A stretch of DNA of 55,157 bases from an uncultured Bacilli bacterium (lineage in GTDB: Bacteria > Bacillota_I > Bacilli_A > RF39 > UBA660): contig CALVKN010000069.1 in assembly GCA_944332715.1 (NCBI GenBank), positions 1-55,157 of the forward strand, written 5' to 3'. Below are positions 8,343 to 20,980 of the stretch, in pieces. The position numbers and the translations under genes are program-made. Positions within the stretch are counted from its first letter, which is position 1. Each line of letters starts with the position of its first letter. The notes below the pieces were generated by a model that made no database searches, had not been told where the DNA came from, and worked only from the letters and a program-made list of their open reading frames with translations.

Positions 8343-9494
8343 ATGGAATACAGAAGATCGCAGCAACAACCGGGCATGCGCGCCCCGCGCGCGCAGGGGA
8401 CGCCGCCGCGCCGCCGCCGCAGGCGCGCGTCGCGCACGCTCCTGTTCACGGGGTTGATGCTCCTGCTCATCGCCGCGGCGCTGGTCGTCTACCTGCTGTT
8501 CTTCACCGAGCGCGAGCGGACGATCTCCATGACCGCCACGCCCATCACCGCCGGCGTGACCAAGCTGAACACCGGCAGCGGCATGCTCTACCAGTCGAAC
8601 GGCCACATTTACTACTACGACTGGAGCAACCAGAACCGCAACTACAGCTATGAGATGCAGGCCGACATCCGCATGAGCGGCAGCACGAAGCTGTCGGTCG
8701 TGTACACGGACACGATGCTCCAGATCGTCGGCCAGGACGAGCCGATCACGTTTACCGGCGAGATCCTCTCCGTCGAGTGCGGCGAAACGTACATCGCGGT
8801 GCTTCGGCGCGACAGCGGCGGCGGCGAGAGCGTGCTCGTGCTCACGTCCGCCGGGGAGCAGGTGGATCAGCTCCTGCCGGACGACCAGTACATCGTCGAT
8901 TTCGGGTTCTACACGACCACGGGCGAGATGCTCTGGATCCAGACGCTGTCGGCCACGGCCGGCGTGCCGACCACGCGCATCACCACGTATGATTTGAGCC
9001 GCCGCGCCAGCATCGGCGTCATGCAGGTGCAGGACCAGCTGATCGACGCGCTGTACATCACCGAAAACAGCTTGTTCGCCGTCGGCACGAACCAGATCAT
9101 CCGCTACACGCACGACGGCAACAAGGAGATCTACCGCGAGATGGTCTACGGCTACAAGGTGCTGGATTTCTCGAACGCGTCCGGCACGCCCACGTTCCTG
9201 CTCGCCCCGCGCGACGGGAACATGCACGCCGTCAAGCTGCTCACGCTCGAGGAGGCGGACGAGGCCGGCGCCGTGGAGACGCACCTGCAGCTGCCGGGCG
9301 AGGGCGTGGCCGGCTACATCATGAACGGCGCGCTCGTGGTCGTCGCCCGCGAAAAGCTCTTCACCTATTCGCTGCGCGGCCAGCTTTCGAGCACCGCCAC
9401 GCTCGAGCTGCCCGTGGACGAGGCCATCAAGCTGTCCGACACGACGCTGCTGCTGCTGAGCAGCGGCGCCTACTACACCGCCAAAGTGCGGTAA
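8343..9494 (+). CDS. DUF5711 family membrane-anchored protein
   Basis: About 383 aa. Residues 1-27 are Arg/Gln/Pro-rich and cytoplasmic; residues about 30-52 form one membrane helix; the remaining 330 residues are extracytoplasmic repeated beta strands resembling a propeller. This matches the DUF5711 family of Clostridia, whose function is unknown. The start is taken as ATG 8343; an in-frame GTG at 8331 overlaps the only Shine-Dalgarno-like AAGGTG. It sits between a lipid kinase and a CvpA-like protein, an arrangement consistent with envelope work. Confidence 0.75.
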   Translation: MEYRRSQQQPGMRAPRAQGTPPRRRRRRASRTLLFTGLMLLLIAAALVVYLLFFTERERTISMTATPITAGVTKLNTGSGMLYQSNGHIYYYDWSNQNRNYSYEMQADIRMSGSTKLSVVYTDTMLQIVGQDEPITFTGEILSVECGETYIAVLRRDSGGGESVLVLTSAGEQVDQLLPDDQYIVDFGFYTTTGEMLWIQTLSATAGVPTTRITTYDLSRRASIGVMQVQDQLIDALYITENSLFAVGTNQIIRYTHDGNKEIYREMVYGYKVLDFSNASGTPTFLLAPRDGNMHAVKLLTLEEADEAGAVETHLQLPGEGVAGYIMNGALVVVAREKLFTYSLRGQLSSTATLELPVDEAIKLSDTTLLLLSSGAYYTAKVR

Positions 9495-9722
9495 CGCCCG
9501 GCCGCCTTTGCCCGCGCGTCCGGCGCCCGTGTTTTTTGCCGGCAGGCGCAAAAAAGACGCAACCCTGCCCGCTGATACGGATATATATGAGAGTGTGGGG
9601 CGCGTCCACCCGGCAGCGGCTGCCGGCGCGCCCGCCCGCAAGGGCCGCGCTTTCGGCCCGCGCCATACCGCACGGCGCGACGCGCGATCCGCACGCGCCC
9701 GCGCGGCAAGGAGGTAGCGTTT

Positions 9723-10430
9723 ATGAACGTCGTAGATATCGCCATCGTGCTGATCCTGGCCATCACCATCCTCGGCGGCTGGTACCGGGGCTTCGTCTCC
9801 GCCGCGCTCGGGGTCATGGCCACGCTGCTGGCGTGGCTCATCGGCGTGGCCTGCATCGGCCCGGTGTCCAACATGGTCAAGGGCAACGAGGAGCTGTACA
9901 ACGTCATGCTGTACTACACCGAGGGCGCCGAGTATGTGGCCGTCACCGACGTGGAGCTCACGCGCACGCCAATCAGCGAAGTGTCGCTCGAACAGCTCAA
10001 CACCGTGATCGAAAACGCCGACATGCCGCTGCCGATGGGCAACCGCGTGGCGCACAACGTGGCGGTCGAGGCCTTTGCCGCCGACGGCATCACGACCCTC
10101 GGCGACTATTTTAACCAGACCATCGTGTGCGTGGTCATCAACATCGTGTCGCTCGTGGCCGTGTTCCTGCTCTCGCGGCTCGTGATCGGGTTCATCATCG
10201 AGTGCGTGGCGCACGGGCGCGGCGGCTTTCCCGCGCTTGCCAGGCTCGACGGCGTGCTCGGCGCCGGCGTGGGGCTGATCCACGGCGTGCTCATCGTGTT
10301 CCTGCTGTTCCTGCTCGTGCCCATCGCGCTGACGGTGCTGCCCAAGCTCTACACGTTCATCGAGGAGTCGTTCTTCGGCGAGTTTTTCTACCGCGCGAAC
10401 GTGTTCCTCTCGCTGATCCCCGGCACGTGA
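9723..10430 (+). CDS. CvpA family membrane protein
   Basis: 235 aa with a perfect AAGGAGGT at 9708-9715 before ATG 9723. It opens with a membrane helix followed by GGWYRGFVS, the hallmark of the CvpA (colicin V production) family. There are two N-terminal helices, an outside loop of about 70 residues, and two or three C-terminal helices. Exact function is unknown in Firmicutes; relatives affect envelope maintenance. The 228-bp gap upstream holds an A/T inverted repeat (9532-9555) and a TATATATG stretch near 9580 that could be a weak -10. Confidence 0.8.
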   Translation: MNVVDIAIVLILAITILGGWYRGFVSAALGVMATLLAWLIGVACIGPVSNMVKGNEELYNVMLYYTEGAEYVAVTDVELTRTPISEVSLEQLNTVIENADMPLPMGNRVAHNVAVEAFAADGITTLGDYFNQTIVCVVINIVSLVAVFLLSRLVIGFIIECVAHGRGGFPALARLDGVLGAGVGLIHGVLIVFLLFLLVPIALTVLPKLYTFIEESFFGEFFYRANVFLSLIPGT

Positions 10431-10482
10431 CGTGCCCGCCCGGCGGCGCATGGCCCGCCCGGCGGCCCGCCCTGCAAACACA

Positions 10483-10520
10483 GGCGCCCCGGCTGACTTT
10501 CCGTCAGCCGGGGCGCCTTT
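10483..10520. terminator. Bidirectional terminator between cvpA-like gene and murA
   Basis: A perfect 15-bp stem (10483-10497 with 10503-10517) with loop TTTCC, ending in TTT on the + strand. It serves convergent genes. Confidence 0.85.
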
Positions 10521-10561
10521 CGCTTGCCGTGCCCGCGCGCTTTCCGCGCCCGGAAACGCCG

Positions 10562-11842
10562 CTACCGCGATTCGCGCCGGATGCGCGCGCCGAGCGCCGT
10601 CAGTTTCTGATCCAGATATTCGTAGCCGCGGTCGATATAGCCGATGTTGTGCACCTGCGTCGTGCCCTCCGCCGCCAGCCCTGCCACGATCAGCGACGCG
10701 CCCGCGCGCAGGTCGCTCGCGTAGATCTGCGCGCCGTGCAGCGCGTTCACGCCCTTGATGCGCGCCACCCGCTCCCGCAGGCTGATCGACGCGCCCATGC
10801 GCCGCAGCTCGCGCACGTGGTTGAACCGCGCCTCAAAGATGTTTTCCGTCACCGTGGACAGGCCCGCCGCCGTCGTCAGGTACGCCATCATCGGCTGTTG
10901 CAGGTCGGTCGGGAAGCCGGGATACACCATCGTCTTGATGTTCACCGGCCGCGGCCGGTCGTCCATGACCACGCGCAGGTAAAAGTCGCGCCCGTCGTCG
11001 CCCTCGATCACGCGCGCGCCGCTCTCCATCAGCTTGGCCGAGATGGCCTCCATGTGCGTCGGGATCACGTTTTTGATGACCACGTCGCCGCGCGTGGCCG
11101 CCGCCGCGATCATGAACGTGCCCGTCTCGATCTGGTCCGGGATCACCGCGTAGCCGCAGCCGTGCAGCTTTGGCCGGCCGCTGATGCGGATCACGTCCGT
11201 GCCCGCGCCGCGCACCGACGCGCCCATCATGTTCAAAAAGTTCGCCACGTCCACGACGTGCGGCTCCTTCGCCACGTTGGACAGGATCGTCTGCCCCTCC
11301 GCGCGGCACGCCGCCAGCATGACGTTGATCGTCGCGCCTACCGACACCACGTCGAAAAAGATCTCCGCGCCCTTCAGCCGCCGCGCCCGCGCCGTCAGCA
11401 TGTTCGTCTCCGGATCGACCGAGACTTCCGCGCCCAGCGCCCGCATGCCCTTGATGTGCTGGTCGATCGGCCGCGGGCCGATCACGCAGCCGCCCGGCAG
11501 CGCCAGCTCCACCTCGCCGTACCGCCCGAGCAGTGCGCCCAGCAGATAGTAGGACGCGCGCATGGCCGAGACCGCCGGGAACGTCGCCCGCGTCGTCGTG
11601 ATCGTCGTCGGGTCGATGCGCATGCAGTCCCCCGACGTGAAGTCCACCGTCGCGCCCAGCCCCTCCAGAATGCTCTTGAGCGACTGCACGTCCTGGATGT
11701 GCGGCAGGTTTTCCAGTATGCAGCATTCCCCCGCGAGGATCGCCGCGGGGATCATGGCCACGGCGGCGTTTTTCGCGCCGCTGATCGTGACGGTGCCCTC
11801 CAGGCGCCGCCCGCCTTCAATTGTGTACCACTGCTTCTGCAT
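10562..11842 (-). CDS. murA: UDP-N-acetylglucosamine 1-carboxyvinyltransferase (MurA)
   Basis: 426 aa, the normal length. It catalyses the first committed step of peptidoglycan synthesis, transferring enolpyruvate from PEP to UDP-GlcNAc in the cytoplasm. SGAKNAA (Lys24) and LPGGCVIGPRPIDQH (Cys119, the catalytic Cys that fosfomycin alkylates) are present, so a fosfomycin-susceptible active site is predicted. The start aligns with other MurA proteins, yet there is no Shine-Dalgarno before ATG 11842 and the promoter -10 ends only nine bases upstream. It is a single-gene unit ending at the terminator at 10483. Confidence 0.95.
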   Translation of the reverse strand: MQKQWYTIEGGRRLEGTVTISGAKNAAVAMIPAAILAGECCILENLPHIQDVQSLKSILEGLGATVDFTSGDCMRIDPTTITTTRATFPAVSAMRASYYLLGALLGRYGEVELALPGGCVIGPRPIDQHIKGMRALGAEVSVDPETNMLTARARRLKGAEIFFDVVSVGATINVMLAACRAEGQTILSNVAKEPHVVDVANFLNMMGASVRGAGTDVIRISGRPKLHGCGYAVIPDQIETGTFMIAAAATRGDVVIKNVIPTHMEAISAKLMESGARVIEGDDGRDFYLRVVMDDRPRPVNIKTMVYPGFPTDLQQPMMAYLTTAAGLSTVTENIFEARFNHVRELRRMGASISLRERVARIKGVNALHGAQIYASDLRAGASLIVAGLAAEGTTQVHNIGYIDRGYEYLDQKLTALGARIRRESR

Positions 11843-11851
11843 ATCAAAAAT

Positions 11852-11880
11852 AGTTTATCCGAATTGCCGCCCAAAGTCAA
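11852..11880 (-). promoter_or_regulatory. Promoter of murA
   Basis: On the - strand TTGACT (11875-11880), 17-base spacer, TAAACT (11852-11857). Transcription would start within a few bases of the ATG, giving a nearly leaderless mRNA. Confidence 0.8.
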
Positions 11881-11929
11881 GGCGCGCCCCCGCGCCCACG
11901 CGCCCGGCGCGTTGCTGGTTGTTTTCCTT

Positions 11930-12232
11930 TTTTCTCTTCTCTTCTCTTCTTTTCTTTTTCTAGAAAAAGAAAAGAAGCAAAAGAAAAAGTCAACATACCA
12001 ATAAAACAAAGGGAGCCACGCCGGATATGCCTTTGTTTTCTGACCGTTGTTGACTTTCTTTTTGGTTCTTTTTCTTTCTTCCGAAAGAAAAAGAACAGAA
12101 AAAACCCGCTTCAAAGGAAGCGGGGCGGGAAATAGAAAAATAGCCTATCCGTTCGCGACTTTCTTTTGCTTACTTTTCTTTCTAGAAAGAAAAGTAAGGC
12201 TAGAAAGAAAAGTAGGTTTTAGAAAGAAAAGG
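11930..12232. repeat. AT-rich island of polypurine/polypyrimidine palindromes
   Basis: This stretch contrasts sharply with its GC-rich surroundings. It holds a perfect loopless 32-bp palindrome (11946-11977), a 14-bp-stem hairpin with four-base loop (12065-12096), and a perfect 30-bp palindrome (12169-12198). It also has three direct copies of TAGAAAGAAAAG at 18-19-base steps (12183, 12201, 12220). Between the first two lies a nested structure: AAAACAAAGG (12003-12012) pairs with CCTTTGTTTT (12030-12039) inside a GTCAACA/TGTTGAC outer pair. The 3' end of cca lies in the last repeat. I see no protein gene in it. Confidence 0.85.
12099..12124 (-). terminator. Rho-independent terminator of cca
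   Basis: On the - strand, CCCGCTTC/GAAGCGGG (12117-12124 with 12105-12112, four-base loop) is followed by six T (12104-12099). Confidence 0.88.
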
Positions 12233-13586
12233 AGGAAATGTCGTGAGCGAGGGCGGCGAGGCGGGCGGGGGTATTGTCCTCGGGGCGGCGGGCGCAGTGC
12301 AGCAGCAGCGCGCGCTTGACCTGTCCGACGCGCGGGCCGGGGCCGATGCCGAGCGCGCGCATGATGCCGGCGCCGTCGATGGCGAGCTCGGCTTCGGAAA
12401 AGGGGGTGCCGTCGGCGGCCATTTCGGCGAGCAGGGCGCGCCAGCGGGAGTGGACATAGTCCGTGCGGTAGCCGCAGCCGCGGATATCGGCCTCGCGCAG
12501 GGCGATGAGCTGTTCGGTGAACGGGCGGCCCCAGCAGACGAACCGGGTGCGGAGGGTGGCGGTATGCGCGGTGCCCTGGATGTCGTACATGTGGTGCCGC
12601 ACGAGCGCGGCGACCTGGGAAACGACGGCGCGCGGGTAGCGCAGGGCGGGGAGCCGCTCTTGCACGATGGCCTCGCCATAGCGGTCGTGCGCCCACAGCC
12701 GCCCGGTGGCGGCGAGGCAGGCCGGCTTGCCGATGTCGTGCAGCAGCGCGGCGAGGCGCAGCACGGGCGTGGCGGGTGCGGCGGCGCAGGCGTGGAACAG
12801 GTGTTCCATGACGGGATAGCGGTGGTGATCCGGCCGCTGCGCCTGGCTGCGGCCGGCCTCCACTTCGGGGACGAGGCACGGCCACGCGCCGAGCGCATCG
12901 AGCAGGCGCAGCGCGCGCAGCACGCTCCGCGCTTCGTCGCGGCCGGCGGCGGGGTAGCGCGCGTCGCACACGAGGATCCGGTCCAGCTCTTCGCGGCGGC
13001 GCTCCGGGGCGATGTCCGGCAGCGCGCCGGCGTGCGCGCGCGCGGCGTCAAAGGTGGCCGGTTCGATGTCGAACCCCAGCTCGCACGCGAGGCGGACCAG
13101 GCGCAGCACGCGCAGCGCGTCGCTCTCGAGCGTGCGGGGGCCCGCCTGGCGCAGCGTGTGCGCGGCGACGTCGGGCAGGCCGCCGAGCGGGTCCGTCACC
13201 GCGCCGCTCCTGCAGTCGGCATACAGCGCGTTGCACGTGAAGTCGCGCCGGGCGGCGTCCTCTTCGAGGGTCGCGCCAAACTGCACGCTCTCCGGCCGGT
13301 GCGCGCCGCCGGGCGCATACCGTTCGGCGCGGAACGCGGTGTATTCGAGCGTCTCGCCGTCCACGCGCACGGCGGTGGTGCCGAGCGCGCGGCTGCGCGG
13401 CTCCACGGCAAAGCCGGCGGCGCGGCAGCGGTCCGCCACGGCCTCCGGCGGCAGCGCGCCCGCGACGTCGAGATCGGCGCCGGGCAGGCCGAGCAGCGCG
13501 TTTCGCACCGCGCCGCCGACGAGATAGACCGGCGCGCCGACGGCGGCGGCAAAGCGCCGCGCCGGGGCGGGGACGGGTATCTGCAT
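12219..13586 (-). CDS. cca: CCA-adding tRNA nucleotidyltransferase with HD domain
   Basis: 455 aa. It adds or repairs the 3' CCA end of tRNAs. The N-terminal polymerase head has GGAVRNALLG, then the DLD metal-binding pair, then the RRDFTCNAL motif near residue 120. A C-terminal HD domain carries LLHDIGKP, as in many bacterial CCA enzymes with phosphohydrolase activity. ATG 13586 is chosen because AAAGGAGG lies just upstream; a longer frame to 13643 lacks a ribosome site. The final residues and stop lie inside a polypurine repeat, so the C-terminus may vary between strains. Confidence 0.92.
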   Translation of the reverse strand: MQIPVPAPARRFAAAVGAPVYLVGGAVRNALLGLPGADLDVAGALPPEAVADRCRAAGFAVEPRSRALGTTAVRVDGETLEYTAFRAERYAPGGAHRPESVQFGATLEEDAARRDFTCNALYADCRSGAVTDPLGGLPDVAAHTLRQAGPRTLESDALRVLRLVRLACELGFDIEPATFDAARAHAGALPDIAPERRREELDRILVCDARYPAAGRDEARSVLRALRLLDALGAWPCLVPEVEAGRSQAQRPDHHRYPVMEHLFHACAAAPATPVLRLAALLHDIGKPACLAATGRLWAHDRYGEAIVQERLPALRYPRAVVSQVAALVRHHMYDIQGTAHTATLRTRFVCWGRPFTEQLIALREADIRGCGYRTDYVHSRWRALLAEMAADGTPFSEAELAIDGAGIMRALGIGPGPRVGQVKRALLLHCARRPEDNTPARLAALAHDISSFSF

Positions 13587-13747
13587 GGCGGGCCTCCTTT
13601 CGCGTGCAGGGTGGTGGGTATCATGCGCGAGGGCGGCGCTCATGCGGCCGGCAAGGAGGGCCGGCAGAGAGATGCACAGAACCCGGGAATGGCGCTGGTA
13701 TGGCCGTGTTCTCCGGCATGTAACGGCACCGTAAAACGGCTTTCAAG

Positions 13748-15559
13748 TTAGGGATACATGCATATGCGGCTGAAGTCGTTCCAGTAACCGAGGTTGGCGG
13801 CGCCATAAAAGGGATCGTACACGAGGAAGTCCGCACTTGTCAGGTCGTTCGGGTCTCCCTGGAACCCGTAGCAGAGGACAGCGCGTTTCTTCTGGCCCTC
13901 GAAGACCCAGACGATGACCGGGCGGTCCTTTTGCAAAAGGTCATAGATGGTTTGCAGGGAGAAATCCGCGCCGACGTACGGCGCATACAGATCGCACGAG
14001 AACAACAGGCCGCCGCTGCCGTCAAACTGTGCGCGGCCGCTGTTTATGAGAGTGGCCGGGGTTTCGGCCTTGCCTAAGCGATAGGACTCGTACATCGCAA
14101 GACACGTGATCAGCCCGCCGCTATCGCCAACGGTATAGGAACTCTTCCCAAGAGAGAGGTCGCGCCATGCGGGATCGTTGGCGGCCAGGTAGGTCACGTC
14201 CAACAGCACTGCCGAATGGGCGGCAGAGCTTTCCGTTGGCGCTGGCGTGGGCGAGGGCGAGGGCGAGGGCGAAGACGTGGGCGAGGGCGAAGGCGAGGGC
14301 GAAGGCGAGGGCGAACCGGAGCCGGATCCGGAGGACGGGGGATTGCATATTGCGCAGCTGCTCTGATACGTTGGCTGGTCCTGCATGACTTTGGTGGCGC
14401 CGCAGCCGGAGCAGCGGTAAACGCGGTAATGCGGGTGCTGTGCTTCACAGTAGACAAACGTGTCAAATGTGCATTGATGTGGCTGGGGATAACACTCGGG
14501 ACAGTCGACCCGTTTCGCTGTGGCGTTCAATCGAACTGCGACACGGCCGCAGATCAGGCACTTGATGCAAGCCTGGTGCGGATGCTCCGTTTCATATCGC
14601 GTCGAATACCTGTGCGAGCAGTATTGGCTCAGCTCGCTGACGGGGGCGACATTGCCAGAATATATATATCCGCCGTCATAGGCGCCCCCGGAAATCTTGT
14701 ACCAGACATTGCCCAGGTGGTTCACGATTTTTGCGGACACGTTGAGCTGCAACCCCTGGAGCAAACAGATGCCATCGGTCAGCTTCGTGCTTTCGTTGGA
14801 ATACGGCCGGTTCCAGATGGGGACGTTCCCCTTTTTGGTGACGACGGTTTCCTGGATGGCGGTTTCCTGGCACACATAAGCCTGGCCGCACTCCGTACAA
14901 TAGCCGGCGACATTCCATGTATGCGTATGCGTCTCGACGGGCGTCAGGCTGTAGGGCTCCAGCACCATGGTGACCCGATTCAGCATCTCAGTCTGTGTGG
15001 TGTTGGCTTTTTCGAAAAGAATGCGTTCTCCGCCCTGCGATCTCCCCGGGTCGTTCACATAGAGCACGCCGTTTTTATACCCGACCACAACGACCATGTG
15101 TCCTCTTGCGCCGCTGTTGTAATACACAAGCACGCCGAACAGAGACGACTTCAGGCTGTCCACGATGATCTGCAGTTTTTGGTCGGCGCTGTAATTCCGA
15201 TAATACTTGGAGTTGGAAGACAGGGACGAAATGAGGGTGCGGTCCCCCATGCCAAACTTGGACAGCGTTGACCAGTTCATGTTATCTGTTGAACCATTGG
15301 CATGGTACATTGCTTGAAACCCGGTATAACTGCCATTTTTATCCGAGAACACAAATTCTTCCCCGATCATTGCCTTATAGTTTGCGACGACCATGGCACA
15401 CGAAGCAATCACGCATCCGTTTCCCGTTTCTTGTTGAAAATAGTGGGGATTTTCGATCCAGTATTCCTCGTCCTCTGCATACGATAGGGAAGGGATAAGA
15501 CACATCAAAAGGACAACTGCGACACACAAGGCGGCAAAGCTCTGTTTAAAGCGTTTCAT
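13748..15559 (-). CDS. Secreted protein with active-like and degenerate C39 peptidase domains
   Basis: 603 aa with signal peptide (residues 1-28, cut after SYA). Domain 1 (about 35-200) has a C39-like cysteine peptidase pattern: Cys in ETGNGCVIASCAMV, His in GHMVVVVGY, Asp in VNDPG. The middle has an SH3-like stretch (about 235-305) and two Cys-rich zinc-ribbon-like segments (about 215-225 and 315-410). A Ser-Pro repeat linker (about 415-445) precedes domain 2, again C39-like, but the Cys and His positions read GGLITCLAM and KRAVLCYGF, so it should be inactive. Base composition is clearly lower in GC than neighbours. The substrate is unknown; it may trim or bind surface peptides. Confidence 0.75.
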   Translation of the reverse strand: MKRFKQSFAALCVAVVLLMCLIPSLSYAEDEEYWIENPHYFQQETGNGCVIASCAMVVANYKAMIGEEFVFSDKNGSYTGFQAMYHANGSTDNMNWSTLSKFGMGDRTLISSLSSNSKYYRNYSADQKLQIIVDSLKSSLFGVLVYYNSGARGHMVVVVGYKNGVLYVNDPGRSQGGERILFEKANTTQTEMLNRVTMVLEPYSLTPVETHTHTWNVAGYCTECGQAYVCQETAIQETVVTKKGNVPIWNRPYSNESTKLTDGICLLQGLQLNVSAKIVNHLGNVWYKISGGAYDGGYIYSGNVAPVSELSQYCSHRYSTRYETEHPHQACIKCLICGRVAVRLNATAKRVDCPECYPQPHQCTFDTFVYCEAQHPHYRVYRCSGCGATKVMQDQPTYQSSCAICNPPSSGSGSGSPSPSPSPSPSPTSSPSPSPSPTPAPTESSAAHSAVLLDVTYLAANDPAWRDLSLGKSSYTVGDSGGLITCLAMYESYRLGKAETPATLINSGRAQFDGSGGLLFSCDLYAPYVGADFSLQTIYDLLQKDRPVIVWVFEGQKKRAVLCYGFQGDPNDLTSADFLVYDPFYGAANLGYWNDFSRICMYP

Positions 15560-15632
15560 GGCACCGGTCTTCCTCCTGAAGAATTTTTCGATAGGGTGGC
15601 TTTAATTATCCGCAACAAAAACAATTAATATT

Positions 15633-15660
15633 ATTATATCACAAAGATACAAACAATCAA
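15633..15660 (-). promoter_or_regulatory. Promoter of the C39-domain gene
   Basis: On the - strand TTGATT (15655-15660), 16-base spacer, TATAAT (15633-15638), with TGA just before the -10. It lies in an AT-rich leader about 75 bases before the ATG, which has CAGGAGGAAG upstream. Confidence 0.75.
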
Positions 15661-15760
15661 AGGATAAAAAATGCCTTATGGAACGATGGCGCAATCCTGC
15701 CATTTGTCTCAACCAAGTACAAACGGAGAAGCGGGAAGTGGGGGCGCAGGGAGACGCAAA

Positions 15761-15786
15761 CGCCGGGAGCCGACCGGCTCCCGGCG
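15761..15786 (-). terminator. Hairpin at the end of gyrA
   Basis: An 11-bp perfect stem (15761-15771 with 15776-15786) with four-base loop. On the - strand it is followed by TTTGCGT, a weak T run. Confidence 0.7.
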
Positions 15787-15799
15787 TGGTGGGGGGTTG

Positions 15800-18262
<2,463 letters not shown>

Positions 18263-18443
18263 GTTATGCTCCTTTGCCTATCGCTTCCCTCCCCTTTGGA
18301 CGCGGGGCGGGGAAGCGGACGAAAATCCGGTGGTGGGTGGGGGCCGGAGGGCGCAATCGCCCCGTGGCGCTTGCGTCCCTTGCCGGCGCTTGCCCCGAAA
18401 AAGAGGGCGCGGGCCGGGCGGCGCGGGGCCGCGCTGCGGCGGC

Positions 18444-20489
<2,046 letters not shown>

Positions 20490-20789
20490 TCATTCCGCCG
20501 CCGTAACGGACAGCACGGCGAGTTCCCACAGCTGCTCGTGCAGGCAGGCGCTCTTCCAGCGCCGCTGCAGCGTGGCCGGGGCGATGACGGACTCGTACAC
20601 CGTCTCGCGCCCGTGCCGGCCGAGCAGCACGAGATAGGACCGGGGCGCGCCGGGGCAGCCCTGGTAGCGGTGTTCCTGTCGCGCGCGCTCCACCAGCCGG
20701 CGCGAATCCGCCGAGAGTGTGCGCGCGTCCAGCACGCAGATGAGGCTGGCCAGCGGCACGCTGACACCGCCGCCGATGTGCAACAACAT
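20490..20789 (-). CDS. remB: DUF370 protein, RemB/YaaB-like
   Basis: 99 aa. It starts MLLHIGGGVSVPLASLICVLD, the DUF370 pattern of Bacillus RemB (YaaB), encoded between recF and gyrB as here. Bacillus RemA is a DNA-binding activator of matrix genes and RemB is its paralogue. The C-terminal part here (residues about 40-99) is longer and less conserved. ATG 20789 is preferred because GAAAGGAG precedes it; an upstream in-frame ATG at 20831 lacks that. The matrix link is noteworthy because a TasA-type locus lies further right in the window. Confidence 0.8.
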   Translation of the reverse strand: MLLHIGGGVSVPLASLICVLDARTLSADSRRLVERARQEHRYQGCPGAPRSYLVLLGRHGRETVYESVIAPATLQRRWKSACLHEQLWELAVLSVTAAE

Positions 20790-20980
20790 GGCGCTTGCGC
20801 TCCTTTCGGCCGGACGCGGCGCCCGGCGCACAAAAAAAGAACGCGCCCGGCTTCCGGCAGGTATAGTTTCGACGGGGACGCCCGGTTACAATCCGTTTTT
20901 TTCCAGCGCCACGCCCGGTTTTGACGGTTTTTCGCAATCCCCGCGCCGGCTTGGCGGCCTGACGTGATCCGCGCGTCGGC

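Noticed and set aside
12047..12319. 90-aa Lys/Arg/Phe-rich frame on + over the palindrome island
   Set aside because: It is a translation of polypurine repeats and overlaps the end of cca; no ribosome site.
15601..15625. DnaA-box-like TTATCCGCA near the gyrase block
   Set aside because: A single imperfect box without a cluster or AT-rich unwinding element; it lies in the leader of the C39 gene.
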